8,091 nucleotides of DNA from positions 1-8,091 of the forward strand of contig CANHPI010000106.1 in the NCBI GenBank assembly GCA_947462425.1, read 5' to 3'. Under the pieces are notes generated by a model, which was given only the letters and a program-made list of their open reading frames with translations, searched no databases and was not told the DNA's origin. The stretch comes from Bacteroidota bacterium (lineage in GTDB: Bacteria > Bacteroidota > Bacteroidia > B-17B0 > B-17BO). This document shows positions 1 through 6,245 of the stretch, in pieces; position 1 is the first letter of the stretch, and every line of letters starts with the position of its first letter. Both the position numbers and the translations under genes were made by a program.

Positions 1-59
1 TACAATTATTTCTTTTTAATCTTATCTGTTCGAATTTTTAAATTTCGTAGAATTTGAAT

Positions 60-95
60 TTAAAACTAGGGAACTACCAAGTACCCTAGTTTTAA
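60..95. terminator. Hairpin with a 12-bp perfect stem, likely terminator
   Basis: The arm TTAAAACTAGGG (60-71) pairs perfectly with CCCTAGTTTTAA (84-95) around a 12-nt loop. The 3' arm ends in T-rich sequence on either strand, as in a bidirectional intrinsic terminator. It lies about 130 bp past the stop of the 148-aa minus-strand gene, so it could end that transcript or a convergent one to the left. There is no long uninterrupted T tract, so the terminator role is inferred from structure and place. Confidence 0.5.
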
Positions 96-131
96 TAATT
101 ATTAATCATTTGTTTCTTCTACACTAGTTCT

Positions 132-176
132 CACGCCCCGTTTAATAAAGTGGTTTATAGACTCCACTTTTTTTAA
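132..176. repeat. Direct repeat copy 1, hairpin-containing (left of the 148-aa gene)
   Basis: This is the left member of a pair of imperfect direct repeats sharing CGCCCCGTTT, then TAAAGTGG, then GACTCCACT. Inside it AAAGTGG (147-153) pairs with CCACTTT (164-170) around a 10-nt loop, followed by a T run on the plus strand. The second copy is at 717-762, offset by 585 bp in the same orientation. Weaker similarity may continue to about 205. It could be an interspersed palindromic element, a remnant mobile-element end, or a terminator-like unit. Confidence 0.6.
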
Positions 177-227
177 TTTTGTTCTATTTAGAAATATTTT
201 CAAAATCTAGAAAATTGACTTGACCCA

Positions 228-674
228 TTATTCAGCATTTAAGCAGGCCTCTAAAACCTCATTTGCTAAAAGATATAGCGATTTTGGGTTGATTATTTCA
301 ACTATCTTTTCCTTTTGATTTTCATTGAGATCTCCTGATTCATCTTGCAATTCTGAGCCTTGAAAATCTAAGTTCCAATCGTGATTATCATCAGCTGAAT
401 AAATGCTAAAACATCCTTCAAATGATCCACATTCGATATAGGCTTCATATATTCCTGCGTAATTAGCCCTTGTATATTTTTCCATTAAGGATAAATTTGC
501 ATCATCACTTAATGGTATAGCTGTATTATTTGTCGTGTCAATTTTTATATAGAAATAATCTGGACCGCCCATTTCATCGATTATATTGACTGAATTATCC
601 AATCTAATTTTAATTATTTTACAAACATCTTTCAAACTGCTTAAATCCAAAGAATTTAACTTTAATGTCTCCAT
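228..674 (-). CDS. Hypothetical acidic protein, 148 aa
   Basis: The family of this protein is not recognised. It starts at ATG (METLKLNSLDL) and ends at TAA. The product is acidic, with an Asp/Glu-rich central and C-terminal part (for example SADDNHDWNLDF near residues 93-104). It has no signal peptide, no membrane segment and no catalytic motif that I can name, so it should be a soluble cytoplasmic protein. It stands alone: 256 bp separate its start from the stop of the 234-aa gene, and two direct repeats (132-176 and 717-762) bracket it, giving a cassette-like arrangement. Small acidic orphan ORFs of this look are often immunity or anti-restriction type proteins, but nothing here proves that. 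No Bacteroidota-type promoter was found upstream. Confidence 0.75.
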   Translation of the reverse strand: METLKLNSLDLSSLKDVCKIIKIRLDNSVNIIDEMGGPDYFYIKIDTTNNTAIPLSDDANLSLMEKYTRANYAGIYEAYIECGSFEGCFSIYSADDNHDWNLDFQGSELQDESGDLNENQKEKIVEIINPKSLYLLANEVLEACLNAE

Positions 675-716
675 TTTTCAATATTTATTTTCTCTTACTC
701 TTATGGCTTTTCGGAA

Positions 717-762
717 TTCGCCCCGTTTTTTAAAGTGGGTTCTGGACTCCACTATTTTATAT
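717..762. repeat. Direct repeat copy 2, hairpin-containing (right of the 148-aa gene)
   Basis: This is the second copy of the element at 132-176, in the same orientation. It shares CGCCCCGTTT, TAAAGTGG and GACTCCACT. The stem here is shorter (AGTGG with CCACT), because the outer pairs are disrupted. It lies about 170 bp past the stop of the ligase-operon gene ending at 931 and about 45 bp upstream of the 148-aa start. Both copies therefore lie downstream of a minus-strand gene. The rest of 675-930 is very AT-rich, with no ORF or other structure that I can support. Confidence 0.6.
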
Positions 763-930
763 TAAAAAATATTATTTAGGGTATTTCGATAAATTTAAAT
801 AAAAATTATATTTCAAAAAACATTTTGTAATCGTTTTTATTTTAATTAAAGTTCTTTTTACAATTTGGTATTAAATTCTATAATTCAAAATAAATATCGA
901 CTATATTTTTTACTGTATAGTTTTTTATTG

Positions 931-1635
931 TTAATTACTAATACCCTTTAATTCTAAATTAGAAAGATGGATTAATAAAATATAGGATTTATCTTTTACT
1001 CTGCCTTCTAAAAATGCACGATAGGTTTTTCCTCCATCTTGAAACACTAATGGTTCATTGCCTTTTGCACCGCCTGCTAGCATCATTAGCGCATCTTTAT
1101 CTTGTAAATCTTTAGCCATTTCATATAAAAAATCAAAGGTTAAGCCATTAATATGAGTTAGCTGATATTTTTTTGAAAACACAAATTTGTTATAAACATC
1201 CTTTTTAGGTAATAATTTGCCGGCAGGTTTTATGGGATGTTCCGCTAAAATATTTGCAATGGTTTCTTTTGGAGTACGTTCTTCTTTTAAAGAACCATCG
1301 GGCAAATAAACGGCTTCTGTTTTCTGAATTCGAAAAACAGGTTTTAAATCTGCATCAATATAAATCTTACTTGTTTCATCAACAAAAAAACCAGTCATTG
1401 AAACATCAAACTCAGGATCGGCTATTATCAATGATTGTGCCACCGCTTCATCTCCTCCATTTAGTTTTAGTAAATGTTCGTATGAATTTTGTGCAACTGA
1501 TTTTAACACGCGCACAGTTTGCGTTGCCTCACCTTTTGGTGTTACTGATTTTACTAATGGTTTTTTTGTGAAACTTTTAAAAATCACTTCTGCATTGCGG
1601 CCTTTGTTATCGGCTAAATTTATTTGTCTTGACAT
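931..1635 (-). CDS. Hypothetical protein, last gene of the ligase operon, 234 aa
   Basis: The family is not recognised. The start is ATG (MSRQINLADNKG), 11 bp after the stop of the 203-aa gene, so the two are almost certainly co-transcribed and perhaps translationally coupled. The product is soluble, without signal peptide or membrane helix. Its N-terminal third is Lys/Thr-rich and basic (NKGRNAEVIFKSFTKKP), and a second basic segment, GKLLPKKDVYNKFVFSKKY, lies near residues 139-157. The C-terminal 40 residues look like a compact conserved core with alternating strands: EPLVFQDGG, TYRAFLEGR and SYILLIHLSN. No WGR, nuclease or ATPase motif is visible. Being in one operon with an ATP-dependent DNA ligase makes a role in DNA transactions the best guess, but that rests on position only. 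This is the last gene before a 256-bp gap. Confidence 0.8.
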   Translation of the reverse strand: MSRQINLADNKGRNAEVIFKSFTKKPLVKSVTPKGEATQTVRVLKSVAQNSYEHLLKLNGGDEAVAQSLIIADPEFDVSMTGFFVDETSKIYIDADLKPVFRIQKTEAVYLPDGSLKEERTPKETIANILAEHPIKPAGKLLPKKDVYNKFVFSKKYQLTHINGLTFDFLYEMAKDLQDKDALMMLAGGAKGNEPLVFQDGGKTYRAFLEGRVKDKSYILLIHLSNLELKGISN

Positions 1636-1646
1636 CGCTTTTATTT

Positions 1647-2258
1647 TTATAACATTCCAAAATCCATTTCTTCTTCTTCAATGGTTTCCTCAACTAACGT
1701 TTCAGTAATAGGCGCTAATTTGTTTTCTAAATAGGGAAAATCAATGATACGGCCAGTTAAAGCAAAAATACCATCTCGATTTGAAATTAATATAGCATCT
1801 GCGCCTTCGTAATCGGCACGGTAATTAAATACAAAACGAGCCACTTTTCCATCAGCTAAATAATCGGTAACTGATTTTTTTTGTGCGGCATCTTCAATGT
1901 CTAATTGATATACACTTGTTATTTCTAAATTAAATAAATCATCTAACGTAGTTTCTGTAAGACTCACTTCACCTTCATAACTCGAAGGAACAAGCACAGC
2001 ATCTTTTCCATCCTGATACACCACTTTTAATTCCTTTTTATCAAGTTCATTAAAAGAGACATCAACTGTTTTAATGGCTGTTGCGCCATTTAAAACTAAA
2101 GTTCTACCGTCATCCAACAAACTACCCATTCTGCATGGGTTGCCTTTATCGTCATTTACTTTTACTTCTATAAAACCGTATACTTTATCTCGGTCTATTT
2201 TGGTGAGAGCTGCTGCAAACTTTAATTTATCTACAGCAAATTGAATTGCTTTTGCCAT
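1647..2258 (-). CDS. Hypothetical protein with acidic C-terminal tail, middle gene of the ligase operon, 203 aa
   Basis: The family is not recognised. The ATG (MAKAIQFAVDKLKF) lies 9 bp after the ligase stop, and the next gene starts 11 bp beyond its own stop, so it is the middle gene of a tight three-gene unit. The body (about 1-180) appears to be mixed alpha/beta, with segments such as VYGFIEVKVNDD, KELKVVYQDGKDAVLV and KVARFVFNYRADYEGADA. There is no signal peptide or membrane helix. Residues 187-203 form a tail of consecutive glutamates followed by MDFGML. An acidic run capped by hydrophobic residues recalls protein-interaction tips such as that of SSB, although the sequence does not match the canonical SSB tip. 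Function is inferred only from the operon: an accessory or partner of the ligase. Confidence 0.8.
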   Translation of the reverse strand: MAKAIQFAVDKLKFAAALTKIDRDKVYGFIEVKVNDDKGNPCRMGSLLDDGRTLVLNGATAIKTVDVSFNELDKKELKVVYQDGKDAVLVPSSYEGEVSLTETTLDDLFNLEITSVYQLDIEDAAQKKSVTDYLADGKVARFVFNYRADYEGADAILISNRDGIFALTGRIIDFPYLENKLAPITETLVEETIEEEEMDFGML

Positions 2259-2267
2259 ATGTTTAGT

Positions 2268-3584
2268 TTAAACTTTTTCCCAACCTTTTTTAATATTTTC
2301 TGCTACTAATTCCGCCATTTTATTTTCCATGTCTTTGCTTGTGGCACATACAAAAATGTCTTGTTCCATTGGTGTTTTTCTGCCCGCACTAAAATCGGTA
2401 TACAACACAACAAATGGTGCATACTTCCCAGTTTTTTCTTTATGCGTTTGTATGCCCAGAAATTTTCGAACTGCAGTTCCACCTTTACCCGTTTTGGTGT
2501 ACACTTCGCGTAACTTAATAGTTGATGGTTTTAATTCCGCACTTTCCTCTTTTGCAGTTTCATCAATTAAATAACTAAACTGTTGCTCACCAGCATCCGT
2601 AGCAATTGCTTTTTTATCGTCACGAAAACGCTCAAATACTGGCGAAATACAACTAATGGTAACAGCTTGTTCCTTTAAAGTATAGCCTTCTTTTTTAGTA
2701 TAATTTAAAACGCTTTTCCGAATGGCTCCTTTAGATGTTTCTGAAATAACATCTAAACAGGAAAGCTCCATTACTAAAGTTGGCTCTACCATTACGAAAG
2801 CTGTTTTTGCTCCCGACACTTCGGTATATTGGGTTGCAACCGTTAGTGGTTTTAATTTTTTTACAAATTCTTGGCGATCTTTATCCGAGAAACCATTGCC
2901 ACATTTTGTTACAATTTGAAACTCACCTTTATCTTTGGCTACGCCAAGTAATAACTCTCTTAATATTTCATCTTCGCCCGAGCTTAATGCATAACCGAGC
3001 ACTACTAAATCTAATGTAATGGATGGTTTTATTTTATAAATTATGCCATCAGCCGAACGCACAACAGCACCTTCTTCTTTACCTGCAATATCCTTATAAA
3101 AAGCAATAATGTCTTTTCTACTTTCCATCAAGGTTTGCTCAATGGCAAACACTTCGTTTGAGGTAGCTAATTTTTTTATCAAGGCGGTTTTTTCTTTTGC
3201 ATCTAAAGTTGGCTCTTCCCCATTGTATGCAATCATATCAAACACACCAAAACGAATATCATGTTTTTCAGGTTCATCTAACGCTGCGGCAACTTCGCGA
3301 TTGTTGGAAGATTTGCCATTTTTAAAAACACAAATTTCGCCCGCTAACATCACATCCTCTTTAATGGATTTAGCAGCAGTAGTGATGGCTTTTATTTCTT
3401 TTGGATTACCATTACGATCATACAACGTGGCTTTGCCATTTTTAATTTCTAAAGCAGCAAAATAACCATCGTGTTTAATGGAAGTAAAATAATAATCGGC
3501 CTCCATTATTTTTAGCCCTATTTGCTCAGGATCTACTGGCAAATAGCGAGAGGCTATTTTTGTTTTGTATTGTGATATGTTCAT
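2268..3584 (-). CDS. ATP-dependent DNA ligase with C-terminal extension, 438 aa
   Basis: The protein should seal nicks in duplex DNA through a covalent lysyl-AMP intermediate, in the cytoplasm. Nucleotidyltransferase motifs are in order: motif I KHDG at 37-40 (Lys37 the predicted adenylated lysine), YDRNG at 55-59, the Glu of AGE at 81-83 (motif III), FGVFDMI at 112-118 (IIIa), EEGAVV at 170-175 (IV) and KIKP at 184-187 (V). An OB-fold domain follows, with KCGNGFSD near 227-234 and a motif VI-like SPVFERFRDDK at 314-324. Only about 35 residues precede motif I, so there is no N-terminal DNA-binding domain and no signal peptide. About 100 residues after the core (roughly 340-438) match no ligase domain I know. 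No polymerase or nuclease domain of LigD type is fused. It heads a tight operon with the 203- and 234-aa genes; the 199-aa gene ends 21 bp upstream and may be in the same transcript. Confidence 0.9.
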   Translation of the reverse strand: MNISQYKTKIASRYLPVDPEQIGLKIMEADYYFTSIKHDGYFAALEIKNGKATLYDRNGNPKEIKAITTAAKSIKEDVMLAGEICVFKNGKSSNNREVAAALDEPEKHDIRFGVFDMIAYNGEEPTLDAKEKTALIKKLATSNEVFAIEQTLMESRKDIIAFYKDIAGKEEGAVVRSADGIIYKIKPSITLDLVVLGYALSSGEDEILRELLLGVAKDKGEFQIVTKCGNGFSDKDRQEFVKKLKPLTVATQYTEVSGAKTAFVMVEPTLVMELSCLDVISETSKGAIRKSVLNYTKKEGYTLKEQAVTISCISPVFERFRDDKKAIATDAGEQQFSYLIDETAKEESAELKPSTIKLREVYTKTGKGGTAVRKFLGIQTHKEKTGKYAPFVVLYTDFSAGRKTPMEQDIFVCATSKDMENKMAELVAENIKKGWEKV

Positions 3585-3605
3585 TTATAAACTTGCCTTA
3601 ATTTA

Positions 3606-4205
3606 TTATTTTAAAAACTTTAATATTCGTAACATTACTCCCTCTAATTCAGGTATATTTGGATTGACTTTTCTAATAGAGTCCATTATTTTTAAAACAT
3701 TATCTTTTGTTAAATAATTATAGCCTTGTTTTCCTAAATCTTTACCAAATGGTAAAAACTTATTTAAATCAATGTGTTTTGATAAATTTATAGAATTATT
3801 TAGCAAATAAATATCTTTTACTTGTGACCTAATATTAATATCCATTAAAGTTGAATCTAAAGGAGAGTTAATTGATTCTTTTTTAAATATAGGAAAGGCA
3901 TAAAAACCAACTAAATAATTTTGTTTATCATGCCAATTAAATGATTTTATAAAAACAATAATTACTTTTTTAGATTTTTCTTTATCAGGTGTTTTCTTCC
4001 ATAATTGTGGCAATAAAGCGGGATAGTATCCATCAAGATTTGGAAATTTTTTATGCGCAAAATTTAAAGAAGTAAATGTTTTTCCAGTTTTGATTACATT
4101 ACCAAATTTAGATTGGCTTAAATCTTCAGAAGTTGGGTTATCCTGCCATTTATTTGAATTCCAATCTATAGAAGCAAGAATACCATAATTTTCTTCTTTT
4201 TTCAT
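3606..4205 (-). CDS. Hypothetical protein, possibly EVE/PUA-like, 199 aa
   Basis: The family is not firmly recognised. It starts at ATG (MKKEENYGILASIDW), and its stop lies 21 bp before the ligase ATG, so it may be the first gene of the ligase transcript. The product is basic, Lys/Asn-rich, and has no signal peptide or membrane helix. The first 110 residues have a pattern loosely like EVE/PUA-type modified-base reader domains: an early Trp-rich strand (DWNSNKWQDNP), a central hydrophobic strand (KVIIVFIKSFNW) and the strand YLVGFYAFPIF. The second half is probably helical. By eye its coding sequence is more AT-rich than that of the ligase, which fits an accessory gene or a different history. 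The EVE/PUA reading is a weak inference; a structure prediction could easily overturn it. Confidence 0.75.
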   Translation of the reverse strand: MKKEENYGILASIDWNSNKWQDNPTSEDLSQSKFGNVIKTGKTFTSLNFAHKKFPNLDGYYPALLPQLWKKTPDKEKSKKVIIVFIKSFNWHDKQNYLVGFYAFPIFKKESINSPLDSTLMDINIRSQVKDIYLLNNSINLSKHIDLNKFLPFGKDLGKQGYNYLTKDNVLKIMDSIRKVNPNIPELEGVMLRILKFLK

Positions 4206-4250
4206 TTTAAGCTTTTATTAATTTAAACCTTTAATTCATTTTTTAATATT

Positions 4251-4262
4251 GTTAATGTTAAC
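4251..4262. promoter_or_regulatory. Short inverted repeat upstream of the 199-aa gene, possible operator
   Basis: GTTAA and TTAAC face each other across two bases, inside a looser AT-rich palindrome spanning about 4246-4267. It sits about 45 bp upstream of the 199-aa start and a few bases after the stop of the 101-aa gene, where a regulator site would be expected if the 199-aa/ligase operon had its own promoter. AT-only palindromes are common in such DNA, so confidence is low. Confidence 0.2.
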
Positions 4263-4269
4263 TTAATAT

Positions 4270-4575
4270 TTAATTCCATGGACGATTATTCATTTCATCA
4301 AAATCATCACAGTCAGACTCTTCGAATGGGGTTTCTGACCTTTCAACTGATAAAGAACCATCAAAATTTGATAAATAGTTTTCGATTTGATTTATTATTT
4401 CAATCTCGTTAGCTGATTCAAAAAGTTCTTTCTTATCATTAAATTCTGACTCGTCTAACTGCTCATACAATGAATTTAAGTACCAAATAGCCATTTGGTT
4501 TAATTCGTTGTCTTTTAAATTATATCCATATCCAGGATATACATTTGGATTTTCCGCAAACACTCTGTAATACAT
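4270..4575 (-). CDS. Hypothetical small acidic protein, 101 aa
   Basis: The family is not recognised. It starts at ATG (MYYRVFAENPNVYPGYGYN) and is strongly acidic, with an Asp/Glu-rich C-terminal half that includes EESDCDDFDEMNN near residues 84-96. The N-terminal 20 residues are aromatic and glycine-rich. The middle (about 25-68) looks helical. It has no signal peptide, membrane helix or Cys/His metal site, so it should be a soluble cytoplasmic protein. It is separated by 64 bp from the 199-aa gene downstream and by 91 bp from the FISUMP gene upstream, both on the same strand, so co-transcription is possible but not tight. Size and acidity resemble small immunity or inhibitor proteins, but there is no specific evidence for that role. 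Confidence 0.7.
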   Translation of the reverse strand: MYYRVFAENPNVYPGYGYNLKDNELNQMAIWYLNSLYEQLDESEFNDKKELFESANEIEIINQIENYLSNFDGSLSVERSETPFEESDCDDFDEMNNRPWN

Positions 4576-4608
4576 AATTTATATTTTGAAATTAACTCTT
4601 ACTGTATA

Positions 4609-4623
4609 GGCTTTTTAGAAGCC
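4609..4623. other. Small hairpin in the gap between the FISUMP and 101-aa genes
   Basis: GGCTT (4609-4613) pairs with AAGCC (4619-4623) around a 5-nt loop. A T run follows on the plus strand only, whereas the genes on both sides are on the minus strand. It is therefore poorly placed to terminate the FISUMP transcript and may be a chance structure or an upstream element of the 101-aa gene. Confidence 0.2.
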
Positions 4624-4666
4624 AATTTTTTTACTTTTTTTAAAATAAAACAGAATACAAATAAAA

Positions 4667-5317
4667 TTATTTTTTGATACATCTAACTGATAAACCGCTT
4701 CCAAGTTTAGTTACTGCAGCTTTTTCAGACCAAGGATTTATAGAAAACTTAATATCATAAGCTTCTGTAATGCTTGTCATTAAACCTTTGTGTAAATCTG
4801 AACTAGTCCAAAATTCAGCATTTGTACCTAGCTTATAATCGTAATTTCCATTAGCACCGCGATATGAACCAGGCAATATATTCATGCTTAATTTGTCTTT
4901 TCCATTGCCACTAGTCCACATTTTTTTACTTTTTAAATTTTCTCCTGCTTCTGGCTGTCCTCCCGCGAATTCAATCAGTTCAAGCCATTCTTCTATTGTA
5001 GGAATACTAAACCCATTTGGAGCTAAGCCCCGAGCATCATTTACCGCATACCAATTATAAAGTCTACCATAAACCAACCCATTCGCTTCAATTCCTTCAA
5101 AGTATGTCCAAGCCCCCTGTCCTTTTTTAAAAGCTTCAATCCATTCTTTTTTAGATTTGGCTTGCGGGATTTCATCACCATTTCTATATCGATCAACATT
5201 TAAATTTTCTGCCATCCAAATTTGTTTTCCAATTTTTATTTCTTCAAAAGCACTAATATTTGGTTCTGATTTAGATTCCTTTTTCTGAGTTGATTTTTCA
5301 GTTTCTTTTTTTGCCAT
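4667..5317 (-). CDS. FISUMP (Fib_succ_major) domain protein, 216 aa
   Basis: The FISUMP domain (TIGR02145 type) spans about residues 24-216. Its landmarks are visible in order: IKIGKQIWMAENLNV (27-41), NGDEIP (46-51), YGRLYNWYAV (83-92), RGLAPNGFSIPTIEEW (96-111), LPGSYRG (148-154), AEFWTSS (167-173) and the closing GLSVRCIKK (208-216). The biochemical role of the family is not established, and most members I know of are exported or lipidated. This one begins MAKKETEKSTQKKES, a charged Lys/Ser/Glu leader with no hydrophobic stretch or lipobox, so it should be cytoplasmic. It is paralogous to the protein encoded at 6326-6907. The BRCT gene lies 61 bp upstream and shares its leader sequence, which suggests common regulation or an upstream duplication. 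The ATG is chosen because the domain begins shortly after it and the MAK start recurs in neighbouring genes. Confidence 0.88.
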   Translation of the reverse strand: MAKKETEKSTQKKESKSEPNISAFEEIKIGKQIWMAENLNVDRYRNGDEIPQAKSKKEWIEAFKKGQGAWTYFEGIEANGLVYGRLYNWYAVNDARGLAPNGFSIPTIEEWLELIEFAGGQPEAGENLKSKKMWTSGNGKDKLSMNILPGSYRGANGNYDYKLGTNAEFWTSSDLHKGLMTSITEAYDIKFSINPWSEKAAVTKLGSGLSVRCIKK

Positions 5318-5371
5318 TTTATTTTTTAGTTATTGATGATTATTAAGGTATTATATATTTTTTAAATAAAA
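5311..5371 (-). repeat. Shared leader copy 1, upstream of the FISUMP gene ending at 4667
   Basis: This sequence covers the first codons and 5' leader of the gene starting at 5317. It matches 6239-6310 upstream of the BRCT gene. The match includes GTTATTGATGATTATT (plus strand, 5329-5344) identically and a shared TTTAAATAAAA block further out. The copy at 6239-6310 has about 8 extra bases (GCGAAATA) in the outer part. It may carry a promoter or translation-start region. No canonical TAnnTTTG box reading towards the gene was found. Confidence 0.6.
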
Positions 5372-5378
5372 TTTCTTT

Positions 5379-6245
5379 TTATTTAAACCAAGTTGGTGCT
5401 ATCTCTAGATACGCATTGTTTGATGAGTTTAAAAAGTCATCAGTTAATTCGTAAATAACATCATACATTTCATCGCTATCATATTCACCACCTTTCTTTT
5501 TTAAGCCCTTTGATTTTGCTAAATTTTGCACATAAGGCACATCGGTATATAAATCATCTTCACAAACAACATCATATTTTAATGCTCCATTTTTATTTAA
5601 AACATAAAACATCTCTCTACTTTCCATATCCCAGATTGTAATTTTAAAATCGGAAGTTGTGTATTTAGCTAGTTCCTTAAAAAAATCACCATTTAAGTTA
5701 ATTTGCTCACTTGGCATTTTTATCGAATAATGAATGATGAGTTTGCTATTTGCCTTCGACCAATAAAAAACAGGACCGCCACGTTCAAATTCCAAATCAT
5801 CAAAGGAGATTTCCCCATCATGCAATTCAACCAAAGGGATTTTTTTATCGAAATTTTCATATTCCATATTACCTTTAAATTTTTTCACAAGCTCAAGAAA
5901 CTTTTTATAATCGCAATTAAGCATAATTTCATTTCGCCCAAGTACAGTTGTCGGTTTCTTGGGTTCTGCTTTTGATGCAGCTTTAGTAGGGGGTTTTTTG
6001 CTAGGATTCATCATCTTCAAAAATTCTTTTTCGTGCAAAATAGTTACAGTGCCTAATGCTTCGGCTTTTGCTAATTTACTCCCGGCATCTTCGCCAACTA
6101 CTAAGTAATTTAGTTTGGCACTTACGCCGCTTAAAACTTTACCACCTTCGGCTTCTACATGTGCTTCTGCATCTTCGCGTGTAAATTCGGTTAATTTGCC
6201 GGTAAACAAAAATGTGTTTCCAGCGATAGTTGTTGTTTTTGCCAA
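5379..6245 (-). CDS. BRCT-domain protein with unknown C-terminal domain, 288 aa, TTG start
   Basis: Residues 8-79 form a BRCT domain like that at the C-terminus of NAD-dependent ligases: FLFTGKL (12-18), the Gly pair in EAEGGKV (31-37), NYLVVGEDAGSKLAKAEALG (46-65) and EKEFLKMM (72-79). BRCT domains bind phosphopeptides, DNA or partner proteins. A Lys/Pro/Ala linker (80-100) joins it to an unrecognised domain of about 185 residues, mixed alpha/beta and acidic, ending LEIAPTWFK. There is no signal peptide or membrane helix. The only start in this frame that keeps the whole BRCT domain is TTG at 6243-6245: no ATG lies between it and an upstream stop, and the resulting MAKTTT matches the MAK starts of its neighbours. 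It lies between two FISUMP genes (gaps of 61 and 80 bp) and about 1.8 kb upstream of the ligase. A role in DNA-break or nick processing is inferred. Confidence 0.85.
   Translation of the reverse strand: MAKTTTIAGNTFLFTGKLTEFTREDAEAHVEAEGGKVLSGVSAKLNYLVVGEDAGSKLAKAEALGTVTILHEKEFLKMMNPSKKPPTKAASKAEPKKPTTVLGRNEIMLNCDYKKFLELVKKFKGNMEYENFDKKIPLVELHDGEISFDDLEFERGGPVFYWSKANSKLIIHYSIKMPSEQINLNGDFFKELAKYTTSDFKITIWDMESREMFYVLNKNGALKYDVVCEDDLYTDVPYVQNLAKSKGLKKKGGEYDSDEMYDVIYELTDDFLNSSNNAYLEIAPTWFK

Noticed and set aside
132..762. Repeats around the 148-aa gene as integron attC sites
   Set aside because: The arrangement resembles gene cassettes, but I could not find the paired RYYYAAC and GTTRRRY core sites in the expected places, and no integrase is present.
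900..921. ACTATA/TATAGT hairpin just after the ligase operon as a terminator
   Set aside because: The stem is AT-only apart from one pair, and the T run is on the wrong strand for the minus-strand operon. It is expected by chance in such AT-rich DNA.
1254..1571. Plus-strand ORF of 105 aa
   Set aside because: It lies antisense within the 234-aa gene, has no family features and no start context. The minus-strand gene is supported by its operon.
2329..3465. Several plus-strand ORFs opposite the ligase gene
   Set aside because: The minus strand has nearly all ligase motifs in order. The plus-strand readings are low-complexity shadows.
910..4610. TTACTGTATAG-like words near 910 and 4598 as a dispersed repeat
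   Set aside because: Only about 10 bases are shared and the flanks do not align, so coincidence is likely.
5703..5975. Plus-strand ORF of 90 aa opposite the BRCT gene
   Set aside because: It is antisense to the unknown C-terminal domain, with a phenylalanine/isoleucine-rich composition typical of the complement of Lys/Glu-rich coding sequence.
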